32,074 nt of DNA from the NCBI GenBank assembly GCA_036520835.1, contig DATDIX010000190.1, forward strand, positions 1 through 32,074, read 5' to 3'. Under the pieces are notes generated by a model. That model was not told the origin of the DNA. It was given only the letters and a program-made list of their open reading frames with translations, and did not search any database. This document shows positions 7,695 through 15,345 of this stretch, piece by piece; within the stretch, counting starts at the first letter, position 1, and each line of letters starts with the position of its first letter. Made by a program: the position numbers and the translations under genes. The stretch comes from VBAT01 sp036520835 (GTDB taxonomy: Bacteria > Bacteroidota > Bacteroidia > Chitinophagales > Chitinophagaceae).

Positions 7695-7709
7695 AAATGG
7701 CAGCTAACT
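7695..7709 (-). repeat. Right copy of the module-bracketing inverted repeat
   Basis: AAAATGGCAGCTAAC here is the inverse of 4836-4850 with one mismatch. It lies 52 bp upstream of the AraC-type gene. Confidence 0.6.
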
Positions 7710-7722
7710 CGTGTATTTGCGT

Positions 7723-7775
7723 AATAGCTGGTACAGTTTTATCCTGATTGTCAATTGAAAACTGTACCGGCTATT
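7723..7775 (+). terminator. Long hairpin with T-run, plus-strand terminator-like
   Basis: The arms 7723-7740 and 7758-7775 (18 nt each) pair throughout, with one T/G position that is a wobble pair only in plus-strand RNA. The loop is 17 nt. A T6 run (7774-7779) follows on the plus strand. No plus-strand gene precedes it, so its role is open. On the minus strand it could still act downstream of the cytochrome gene (stop at 7831), but there it lacks a U-tract. Confidence 0.55.
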
Positions 7776-7830
7776 TTTTCTTAAATTTATAAAAAACCTT
7801 TGTGTTTGAAGAGATAATCATCCGCTATTT

Positions 7831-10068
7831 TCAAATACCCAGGTTTTTAAACAACTGCAAATAATCCGGGTTGTTCGGATCAAGCTGTTTCAGTTTTATT
7901 CCAGCCTGCCTGGCTTTCGTCCTATCATTGGATTGAATGTAAACAAATGTAAGTGCATAATAGAGGTCGGGTGAGGAAGGATCGATGACAATGCCTTTCT
8001 GCAAAACCGTTTCTGCCTCTTTGAATTTTTTACTTTCATTCAACAGCAATCCATAATTATAATATACCCTGGGGTTTTGGCTTTTTAGTTCCACCGCTTT
8101 GGCAAAAGATTTTTCTGCTCCTGCTTTATTACTCATTTCATTATAGAGCAGGGCCATATTGTAAAAAATACGGTCATTCTTCGGGTCGATCTTTGCCGCC
8201 GTCTCCAATACCTGCAATGCCTGGTCATTTTTTTTCAACGCATTATATACGGTTGACAAATTGAGCCGTGCATAGTTCATCAGGCTGTCTTTTTTCAAAC
8301 CCCGGAGGTAAAATTTTTCCGCATTGTAATAATCCTGCATCCGCAAATAATGATCGGCTATCATCAGGTTGCCCACTGAAAAATCTGCCTGGTAAGCCAG
8401 GTAATTCTGCAATTCATTGCGGGCCGAAGAAAATGCCTGCACATATTGCCCCGGTATTTCCTGTGCAGGAAGCGTGGTGTAAAGGTCGGCAGCTGCGATC
8501 CTCACCGATCTCACTTTATCGCTAAGCAAAATCCCGGCATCTGCTCTCCAGTTGGCTGCCGGAAAATTCGATAAACTTCTCAACGCCCTGTATCTTATTT
8601 GCGCATCATTATCACTAAGGCATAGTAGTAATGCCTGTAAACTGCCTTGTGTTGGAATACTTCCGAGATAATGTGCGGCAGTTGCTTTTACAATACCCGG
8701 TACGGCCGTATCACCCAACAATTTTGTTAGGTGCGCCTCACTGCCCCCGTCGGTTCTGCTTCCCGGAATAAGATCATCTGCAAAATGATATTTCCTCGCC
8801 GGCCCATACCATTTAGTTACTGCATCCGCAGCCCATTGATCAGTTTTATTAGTATGGCAATTGGTGCAGGCATTGGGTGTTCCGTATTTCACCGAAAGGT
8901 CAGGACGCGGCACCCGGAAACTATGATCATGCCGCAGGTCATTACCCATGTATACCTTTCCGGGCATATGGCAGCTTTTACATTCCGATGCAGTCAGGCC
9001 AACAGGATGAAAAGTATGAGAAGGATCATCATAGGTCTTTGCATGACATTGTGAACACAACTGGTTGGTGGCAAAAAGAAGTTTGCCTGAATGCGGGTTA
9101 TGGCAATTGCTGCACTTGACATTCCGGCGAAACATTTTGCTTTGCAGGAATGAAGTGTAGATATAATCCTCATCATTTACCTGCCCGTCTGCATGAAAAT
9201 GTTCGGTAGTGGGTAACTCGGGAATATAGTTGTCCAGGATCTCGCCGCTCTGAACCACCGAGGCGCTGATATCTGATTTGCGGGCATGACAGGGTGCACA
9301 GGTGTTTATCTGCGCCAGTTGTTCAGAACCCTTGTCAAGCTGAAGATAAGAGCCCGGAATTTTTTTCCCGTTCTTATAGTCGCTGCTGTTTACAAAATCA
9401 ATATGCAGTTTGCCGGCGCCGTGACAACTTTCGCAGCTTACATTAATGACGCTGTAAGTAGTATTATAACTATCGGCTTCTGTATTATAATTCTTCTGCA
9501 GGTTGGTGGAATGGCAGGAGGCACACATGGTATTCCAGTTTTGAGCGCCGCCCGTCCAGTGCAGCCAGTCGCGGGAGGAGATCTTTTGCCCCGGGTACTG
9601 GTGAAACCATTTCTTTTGGTTTACATCCCAGCTTACCCGCGGCACCTGCATGCGTCCTCCCGGGAATTCAACGAGGTATTGTTGTAACGGTGTAAACCCG
9701 AAGGTGTACTTCACTTCATAATCATGATTGCGGCCATCATCTCCCTGTGTATTGATAAAATATTTTCCGTCTTTTTTAAAGAAACGGCTGGTCACTCCAT
9801 CACTTGTAAAAACTGCATCGCTGAAATCACCTTTGACTGTTGAATCGTTGGGCGGCTGCATGGCCATGAAGTGATGGGATTGCAGCCACTCATTATACTC
9901 ATTGGCATGACAACTTTTACATGCCTGGTCGCCTGCAAAATCATTCTTGCCTGTTTGCTCCGGGCTATCCTTTGCTTCCTTTGGGCTGCATCGTTGTAAA
10001 ATGACAGTTCCTGCAAAAACAAAGAACAGCATGGCGGCCAATACCAGTATCATGGGCTTTTTAAACAT
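7831..10068 (-). CDS. Octahaem cytochrome c with HEAT-like and TPR regions
   Basis: This 745-residue protein has an N-terminal membrane or signal segment (MFKKPMILVLAAMLFFVFAG) with a possible lipid Cys. The start at 10068 is preferred to a TTG at 10110. Eight CXXCH haem sites follow between about residues 50 and 405: CKSCH, CASCH, CESCH, CAPCH, CSNCH, CSQCH, CKSCH, CTNCH. The stretch CSNCHNPHSG to LCSQCH is a doubled-CXXCH unit. Next comes a HEAT-like region (about 440-540) and then about five TPR units to the end. The haem part resembles the cytochrome c554/multihaem electron-transfer group; it should work in the periplasm or on the outer membrane. The substrate is unknown. It is monocistronic as far as can be seen. 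Confidence 0.87.
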   Translation of the reverse strand: MFKKPMILVLAAMLFFVFAGTVILQRCSPKEAKDSPEQTGKNDFAGDQACKSCHANEYNEWLQSHHFMAMQPPNDSTVKGDFSDAVFTSDGVTSRFFKKDGKYFINTQGDDGRNHDYEVKYTFGFTPLQQYLVEFPGGRMQVPRVSWDVNQKKWFHQYPGQKISSRDWLHWTGGAQNWNTMCASCHSTNLQKNYNTEADSYNTTYSVINVSCESCHGAGKLHIDFVNSSDYKNGKKIPGSYLQLDKGSEQLAQINTCAPCHARKSDISASVVQSGEILDNYIPELPTTEHFHADGQVNDEDYIYTSFLQSKMFRRNVKCSNCHNPHSGKLLFATNQLCSQCHAKTYDDPSHTFHPVGLTASECKSCHMPGKVYMGNDLRHDHSFRVPRPDLSVKYGTPNACTNCHTNKTDQWAADAVTKWYGPARKYHFADDLIPGSRTDGGSEAHLTKLLGDTAVPGIVKATAAHYLGSIPTQGSLQALLLCLSDNDAQIRYRALRSLSNFPAANWRADAGILLSDKVRSVRIAAADLYTTLPAQEIPGQYVQAFSSARNELQNYLAYQADFSVGNLMIADHYLRMQDYYNAEKFYLRGLKKDSLMNYARLNLSTVYNALKKNDQALQVLETAAKIDPKNDRIFYNMALLYNEMSNKAGAEKSFAKAVELKSQNPRVYYNYGLLLNESKKFKEAETVLQKGIVIDPSSPDLYYALTFVYIQSNDRTKARQAGIKLKQLDPNNPDYLQLFKNLGI

Positions 10069-10132
10069 GCGTGTGGACTTAAGTAAAATTAATGATCCAA
10101 GATAAACCAAAAGATGTTACCGGTATATCTTA

Positions 10133-10151
10133 CCCGGCAAGAGAAGCCGGG
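10133..10151. other. Short GC hairpin after recX
   Basis: CCCGGC pairs with GCCGGG over a 7-nt loop, between the recX stop (10177) and the cytochrome start. There is no real U-tract on either strand, so it is at best a weak terminator for recX. Confidence 0.35.
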
Positions 10152-10176
10152 ATAAAAGAAATTATTACTTTCTTCA

Positions 10177-10641
10177 TTACTTATCCAGAATACTTCTCAC
10201 CAGCTCCATCTCAAATCCCCTGCCCAGCAAATAATCCATTGTCTTTTTCTTTCTTATCAGCCACTGTTCATTTTTCAGTGAATCATATTTTTCATCCGCC
10301 AGCTTTTTTAATACTTCAAGGTATTGTTCTTCGCTGATCTGTTTCAATGCTTTTTTAATACTATAATCGCTTACCTGTTTTTGTTTCAGCTCATATTTGA
10401 TCTTTACCCGGCCCCATTGTTTGATACGCCATTTGCCCCCGGCAAAAGCGATCGCAAAGCGTTCTTCGTTCAGGTAATTCTCTTCGATCAGTGTGGCGAT
10501 AATTTCATCGTGCTCTTTTTTCCTTACCCCGAGGTCATAGAGTTTCTGCTTTACTTCGCTGTGGCAGCGTTCCTGGTAGCCGCAGTATTGTTTCAGTTTC
10601 TGCAGGGCCTGTTCTTTGGTGAGTTGTTTCTTATACAGCAT
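10177..10641 (-). CDS. recX: Recombination regulator RecX
   Basis: This 154-residue protein has the three tandem three-helix repeats of RecX. The first holds ALQKLKQYCGYQERCHSEVKQKL, the second EEIIATLIEENYLNEERFAIAFAGGKWRIKQWGRVKIKYELK, and the third the remainder ending LGRGFEMELVRSILDK. The NEERFA segment and the Lys/Arg-rich helix are typical. RecX binds the RecA filament and limits or modulates recombination. recA is not in the window. The ATG at 10641 lies 7 nt behind a -7 box (TAGATTTG). The length matches the family. Confidence 0.9.
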   Translation of the reverse strand: MLYKKQLTKEQALQKLKQYCGYQERCHSEVKQKLYDLGVRKKEHDEIIATLIEENYLNEERFAIAFAGGKWRIKQWGRVKIKYELKQKQVSDYSIKKALKQISEEQYLEVLKKLADEKYDSLKNEQWLIRKKKTMDYLLGRGFEMELVRSILDK

Positions 10642-10648
10642 CAGGCAG

Positions 10649-10656
10649 CAAATCTA
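10649..10656 (-). promoter_or_regulatory. -7 box of recX
   Basis: On the minus strand this is TAGATTTG (TAnnTTTG), ending 7 nt before the recX ATG. It lies directly behind the U-tract of the upstream gene's terminator, so recX transcription seems to begin right where the previous unit ends. Confidence 0.5.
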
Positions 10657-10686
10657 AAATAAAAAGTTCCGCCGGGTAGCGGAACT
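10656..10686 (-). terminator. Intrinsic terminator of the 1074-aa protein gene
   Basis: On the minus strand, AGTTCCGC pairs with GCGGAACT (10679-10686 and 10665-10672) over a 6-nt loop. TTTTTATTTT follows. It belongs to the gene ending at 10847 but is now separated from it by the inserted 126-bp element. Confidence 0.85.
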
Positions 10687-10689
10687 CTT

Positions 10690-10815
10690 GGTAGTGTCTT
10701 AATTTGCGATTTTGGAATTGAGAAATTGGGAAATTTCCTGGATGCTGTCAGGAAGGTTTGGTTAGAAACAAATTTCCCAATTCCCCAATTGTACTTTTCA
10801 AAATGAGTCACTACC
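10690..10815. mobile_element. MITE-like element, 126 bp, with 8-bp target-site duplication
   Basis: The ends are GGTAGTG (10690-10696) and CACTACC (10809-10815). The arms, 10690-10736 and 10770-10815, form a long imperfect inverted repeat; the inner parts, GGAATTGAGAAATTGGGAAATTT and its partner, agree at about 19 of 23 positions. A small hairpin (TTCCTG/CAGGAA) sits in the middle. The element is flanked on both sides by the identical 8-mer GAACTCTT (10682-10689 and 10816-10823). There is no ORF inside. These are the marks of a non-autonomous miniature transposable element moved by a transposase in trans. The IS family cannot be named from the ends alone; several families make 8-bp duplications. 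Confidence 0.8.
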
Positions 10816-10846
10816 GAACTCTTCATTATATATCTTAGTGCGGATA

Positions 10847-13800
10847 TCATTTCATATTGCGGATAGAGTTCATCGCAGTATCATGCTTTGTTTTTAATAC
10901 ATTGGAAACGGTGGTGTATTGCCTGCCCATTGCTTTCAATGTTTCCTGCAAAGCCAGGAACTGGGTGTTCATAGCGGTTGCCTTATCACTGATCTCATCC
11001 ATGGCGTCGTTTTTATCCATGTATTGCATATCGGATATTGTTTCCCGCAGGTCGTAGATCGCCATCCGCTGGTTCTTGATATTGCTGCGGCTGGTATTTA
11101 CTAAATAGCGGTCAGCAGATGCATCATTATCCAGTTGCTCTTCGAGCTTATCAAGTGATGCCAGTATATTTTTAATATTGCTGCGGCTGGTATTTACTGT
11201 TCGTTGCAATGCTTCCGGCGCTATCCACTTTACCGGGCCGGTATTGGTAGCGTCCCCGTTGCCCGGGTCATTGGCTATCCCGCTGTTTGTTTTATTGGAA
11301 CGGGAAGAATTATGATCCTGCGATTTTGCACCGCCTCCATTACCCGGACCGTTACTGATAACACTGCTCGTTTTATTGGATCGGGAAGAGTTGTGGTCCT
11401 GCACTTTTGTGCCGCCTCCATTACCCGGGTCATTGGCTATCCCGCTGTTTGTTTTATTAGAGCGGGAAGAGTTGTGATCCTGTGATCTTGTGGTATTTCC
11501 ACCAAGAGAAACAAATGTTTCATCTTCAATAAATATTCTTTGCTCAACAGTAAATGTATAATCACCCGCTTCGAGATCAGTGTATTCAAACTCACCGTTC
11601 CCATCCGTTTGAACCATTGTGAGATTGCCGCCCGGGTTTTTTCCTCCTTTTATTGTTAATCCACCGATCGGGTTACCCGGCTTCATGGCTGGGCCGGTAT
11701 TTTCACCACCGGGTGTGTATGGCGCTGCTGTAGCCATTTCAGGTGTTCCGTCCCCATCCACATCGGCAGCAACCAGTCTTAATATTTTAATATTTGACCG
11801 GGGGCTCCATATTTCACCCTCATCCATATCACCTGCAGCCTCCCTGTCATTCGACTGGTTTGATTTTGTTTTGGTTTTTAACCGGCTGTTTGTTCCGGGT
11901 TCATCCAAAGGAATGACAAACTGAACTACATCAGGATGATGGCTGACCTTTGCCACAACACTTGTCTCCTCTTTTGTTCCATTCTCATGCTGGTTAGTAA
12001 GTACTGCTTTATTATCGCTGTCAATACTGATGGTAAACTCTTTTGAGGGATTGGCCGAACCGGTGACCGCTTGCTTTTTCTCGGGGTCCCAGCCACGCAC
12101 CGTTACTTTTTTCACCGAAGCCGATTTGCTCATTCTTGCCATAGCAGATATATCCCGGGTAGTTCCATCACTGAGTTCTGCCAGCACCTTTGTTGATTCA
12201 TATTCACCATCACCATCCGGGTCAGCCTCAATGATCGTAATGGACCTTGTTCTTATATTAGACCTTGATGTGCTTATTCCTGCTTTTTGTGTCATTTCAT
12301 CATCTTCATTACTGGTATTGATCAGTAACTGCATGGATTCATCACCCTGTTCAATTTTTCCCAGCAGGTCTGTTTTTGATTTTAAATAAACATCATATCC
12401 TTTTTTTCCTGTAAACGTCCCGTTCACTTTCACCACATAATCACCATCGGGTACGTTGGCAAAAAAGAAATTACCGCAACTTTCTGTTATTGTTTTAGCG
12501 ATCACAGCGCCGCTTTGCGGTTCTACCAGCGATACCGTCATTCCCGCAATGCCATCGCAATCATCATCGCCACCACCTGTTGTTCCTTTTGCCTGGTGCA
12601 TCGGATTGCTGCCCGATTGTCCTTTATCCTCGTATAATGGGTTATTCTTTACCGCCGACATTTTTACCGAAGCAATGCATGGGTCACAAACACCTCCTTG
12701 CCCATCAGCAAAAATGGGTTCGTACTGACGACGGCCGGTGGACATACCACTGCCCGTTTCTCTTGATCTTTTTCCTGTTGCCATACCGCTTCCTTTTTCC
12801 CTGGCGCTTAATCTTACCATTGTTCCGAATGAACTTTGAGGAGTTGTCCGGGTGCTGCTGGTCTGGGAATTCATCGTGGTCGATCCGCCTCTTGTTATAG
12901 TGCGGTTGGTAACTATTCCCATTGCTTCGCCGGAAGATGGCCAGGATAGTCTCCCGGAAATAATATTTCTTGATGCTCCCTGCGAAATAGCACTGCCGGC
13001 AGCATGTAATCCTGCATTTACTTTTTCTCCAAATGTGGCGCCCTGTGTTTGCTTGGGCACCGTAACATTCATACTTATTCTTTCTGCATACGCTGCTGCA
13101 TCAGCCGGGCAGGCAAAGGTCATTTCTTCTGTACTGCCATCGGGGTTTGTCGTTCTTTGCGTAACCGGTCCGCAACTTTCTTCTGCTGTTCTATTTCCAT
13201 AAACGGGTTGCCCGGGCTGGTAACTTCTTTTGCCTGTGGTCATACCACTGTTATTATCCCGTGACGCCATTTTTATATCCTCATACTTCGGTTTACCGGG
13301 TTGTCTTTTACCGGTTGATTGCCCGCTTGCATGGTCCCGGGGTGAAAGAATATTATACCGGATCGTAATAGCCGTAACAATATCCGTGATGTTGCGGGAT
13401 AGCTTTAATCCTTCAATGCCTCCGCCGCGGCGTGCATCATAATTATTTACTTCTGATTTTGTATTCATATAATCAGCCCCGATACCAAATGACCACAGAT
13501 CCGATTTGGTGGAATATTCTACCCGCAGCCCGGTTAAGAACCCGGGATAAATGCTTTTTGCCGTTGATTCATTCCGGTAAACAGCTCTTTGCGCTCCTTT
13601 TTGCTGAATGCTGACCAGGCCGCTGTTATTAATGAACAAACCGCCTTTTGCATGTGCATATAGCTGTACCGTTTTTCCATATCTTATGGATGGCCCAAAC
13701 AGCATATACATATTTTGTTGTTTGGCTTTGGTAATAATTAACTCATCTGGTGAAAAGGGAAACCGTTTTAAAAAATTATTGATCGTGGCATCATCAGGTG

Positions 13801-14071
13801 ATGAGGAGATAAAGCCTGAACTGAAACTGATACCGGCCATACCAAAAAAATAATCAGCACCAAATCCAAACCCTGCACCGCTGCCGCGAAAAAGCAAAGA
13901 ATCGCTGCTGCTGTTCGTGGCAACAGAATATAAAGGAGAAAAGGAAATACTTAACCCGCGGTTGCTTCTTGCTGCATTTTGATTAAATGCCCGCTGGTCC
14001 TGGGCAAATAGCGGTGATATGAATAAAAGGGAAAATAAAGATGCAAGGCAACTTTGGTGGTGGCTTTTCAT
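10847..14071 (-). CDS. Mosaic outer-membrane protein with recurring RSN and TGKR motifs
   Basis: This 1074-residue protein has a signal peptide (to about residue 24) and then an outer-membrane beta-barrel-like region (about 25-245) rich in alternating strands. A long mosaic part follows. It contains four copies of an SGxxTGKR motif (two near 250-285, two near 427-445) and two Cna-B/carboxypeptidase-regulatory-like beta domains (about 504-552 and 802-843). Two acidic DxDGDG segments (about 612 and 770) may bind calcium. Three 27-residue QDHNSSRSNKTNSG repeats (864-944) come next, then two NTSRSNIKN motifs, and a helical, coiled-coil-like tail (about 960-1074). I do not recognise the whole protein. 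It is likely anchored by the barrel with the rest exposed or periplasmic. It follows the protease gene by 89 bp on the same strand. Confidence 0.78.
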   Translation of the reverse strand: MKSHHQSCLASLFSLLFISPLFAQDQRAFNQNAARSNRGLSISFSPLYSVATNSSSDSLLFRGSGAGFGFGADYFFGMAGISFSSGFISSSPDDATINNFLKRFPFSPDELIITKAKQQNMYMLFGPSIRYGKTVQLYAHAKGGLFINNSGLVSIQQKGAQRAVYRNESTAKSIYPGFLTGLRVEYSTKSDLWSFGIGADYMNTKSEVNNYDARRGGGIEGLKLSRNITDIVTAITIRYNILSPRDHASGQSTGKRQPGKPKYEDIKMASRDNNSGMTTGKRSYQPGQPVYGNRTAEESCGPVTQRTTNPDGSTEEMTFACPADAAAYAERISMNVTVPKQTQGATFGEKVNAGLHAAGSAISQGASRNIISGRLSWPSSGEAMGIVTNRTITRGGSTTMNSQTSSTRTTPQSSFGTMVRLSAREKGSGMATGKRSRETGSGMSTGRRQYEPIFADGQGGVCDPCIASVKMSAVKNNPLYEDKGQSGSNPMHQAKGTTGGGDDDCDGIAGMTVSLVEPQSGAVIAKTITESCGNFFFANVPDGDYVVKVNGTFTGKKGYDVYLKSKTDLLGKIEQGDESMQLLINTSNEDDEMTQKAGISTSRSNIRTRSITIIEADPDGDGEYESTKVLAELSDGTTRDISAMARMSKSASVKKVTVRGWDPEKKQAVTGSANPSKEFTISIDSDNKAVLTNQHENGTKEETSVVAKVSHHPDVVQFVIPLDEPGTNSRLKTKTKSNQSNDREAAGDMDEGEIWSPRSNIKILRLVAADVDGDGTPEMATAAPYTPGGENTGPAMKPGNPIGGLTIKGGKNPGGNLTMVQTDGNGEFEYTDLEAGDYTFTVEQRIFIEDETFVSLGGNTTRSQDHNSSRSNKTNSGIANDPGNGGGTKVQDHNSSRSNKTSSVISNGPGNGGGAKSQDHNSSRSNKTNSGIANDPGNGDATNTGPVKWIAPEALQRTVNTSRSNIKNILASLDKLEEQLDNDASADRYLVNTSRSNIKNQRMAIYDLRETISDMQYMDKNDAMDEISDKATAMNTQFLALQETLKAMGRQYTTVSNVLKTKHDTAMNSIRNMK
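11240..11482 (-). repeat. Three tandem 81-bp coding repeats
   Basis: Three units encode QDHNSSRSNKT(N/S)S(G/V)I(A/S)N(D/G)PGNGG-type segments of the 1074-residue protein. The outer two are more alike than the middle one. Confidence 0.85.
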
Positions 14072-14160
14072 GTGGTTTGGGTTTTAGTGGATCAGAAAAA
14101 TACAATTAATATTTTCCAAATCCTATACCCACATGATGATTTTATGTAATGCCCGCCTGC

Positions 14161-15276
14161 CTATTCTTCCAGCCTGTCGGCGCATCCGTATTCCTTCTTC
14201 AGGAAATCATCATAATGATCGGCTTGCTGAAAAAGATGGCGGAAAACTTCGGCGCCTGTTTCCTTTGTCATATCGAGATCATACATGATACAGGAGAGAA
14301 CAATATTTTGTTTGACACAACTCAGCACCAGGCCCTGTGTCCGGTAGTTTTCCTGCAATAGGAATTGGTAAAGCGGCCTGATCCGGGTGGTGTCTGCAGG
14401 CATCTGGCAGAGATAAGCATCTCCGGCAATAAAAAAGTTCTCAGCATTATACGTGATCTTTATTTTAGCAGACCCCTCTTTTACAGACCATTGATTTACT
14501 CCTTCTCTTGCCAGTCTTACATCCTTGCCCAATTCTTTCAAAATATCTTCAATGGTCTTGGCGGTGCCAACAGGCTGCACCTCTTTCTCCGGTATCTCCG
14601 GCAGTTTTACTTCGGTGCCGCAACTTGGGCAATACTTTGAAGTATCAATATTAGATGTAGTAACGAGATAATTACAACTAAAACATCTTGCAGATGCCTG
14701 TCCCCTGTTTGGCTGATACATCTGTAATGCTTCACGCAAATAATTAACGGGCAACGCAAAACCAAGATTATCTCCACCACGAATGATAAAAGAATTCACC
14801 CCGATCACTTCTCCTTTATCATTTACCAGCGGGCCGCCGCTATTACCCGGGTTGATCGCCGCATCGATCTGTATAAACTTTAGTCCCTCGCGGATACGGT
14901 CAACTTTCGAGATCACTCCCTGCGTAGCAGTGTAGTTCAGGCCATAAGGATGACCGATAGCCACCACTTCATCACCATCCTTCATTTCTTCATAACGCCC
15001 TAACCGTATTTCCGGCAACTCCACATTCTTCGGCGCCTCTAAAAAAGCGAGGTCGTGTTTCCTGTCCTTGTACCACACCCGGGAAAAGGCCTTATCAAAA
15101 GCTTTGCCTGCGATTGTCACTTCGGCATTGCCGTCCACTACATGATCATTAGTAACGATCAGGTCAAATTCTTTTACATAAAAACCGGTGCCGGTACCGG
15201 TGGCTGTTGCGATCTGAATGATCGCTTTCTGGTATTGTTCTATTATTTCACGGGAATCCATTGTTCGAAAATTCAT
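14161..15276 (-). CDS. Trypsin-like (HtrA-type) protease with zinc ribbon and YbjN-like tail
   Basis: This is a 371-residue protein with no signal peptide, so probably cytosolic. Residues 10-190 are an S1C/HtrA-like protease. The triad is visible: His45 in TNDHVVDG, Asp75 in KHDLAFLE and Ser146 in PGNSGGPL. No PDZ domain follows. Instead a zinc ribbon (CFSC near 199, CPSC near 217) leads to a domain of about 130 residues (TIEDILKELGKDVRLAREGVNQW and onward). That domain has the pattern of YbjN/secretion-chaperone-like folds. The gene sits 69 bp behind the next listed gene, which has a similar fold, so the two probably act together. Met6 is an alternative start. Confidence 0.83.
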   Translation of the reverse strand: MNFRTMDSREIIEQYQKAIIQIATATGTGTGFYVKEFDLIVTNDHVVDGNAEVTIAGKAFDKAFSRVWYKDRKHDLAFLEAPKNVELPEIRLGRYEEMKDGDEVVAIGHPYGLNYTATQGVISKVDRIREGLKFIQIDAAINPGNSGGPLVNDKGEVIGVNSFIIRGGDNLGFALPVNYLREALQMYQPNRGQASARCFSCNYLVTTSNIDTSKYCPSCGTEVKLPEIPEKEVQPVGTAKTIEDILKELGKDVRLAREGVNQWSVKEGSAKIKITYNAENFFIAGDAYLCQMPADTTRIRPLYQFLLQENYRTQGLVLSCVKQNIVLSCIMYDLDMTKETGAEVFRHLFQQADHYDDFLKKEYGCADRLEE

Positions 15277-15345
15277 TTAGCTATTAAAATTCATGATAGG
15301 GTCATGCATCTATTGTTTATAGTTTGTGCTAGTTTAATCCTGCTA

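Noticed and set aside
4836..7709. Integron attC sites at the module borders
   Set aside because: The repeats contain GTTAGCT/AGCTAAC but do not fit GTTRRRY/RYYYAAC, and no paired inner boxes were found. Kept only as an inverted repeat.
11240..11482. CRISPR-like array from regularly spaced similar units
   Set aside because: The units are contiguous 81-bp in-frame coding repeats with no spacers and no cas genes nearby.
13049..13264. Plus-strand ORFs within the 1074-codon gene and similar ones across the window
   Set aside because: They are antisense shadows of well-supported genes, with no recognisable domains.
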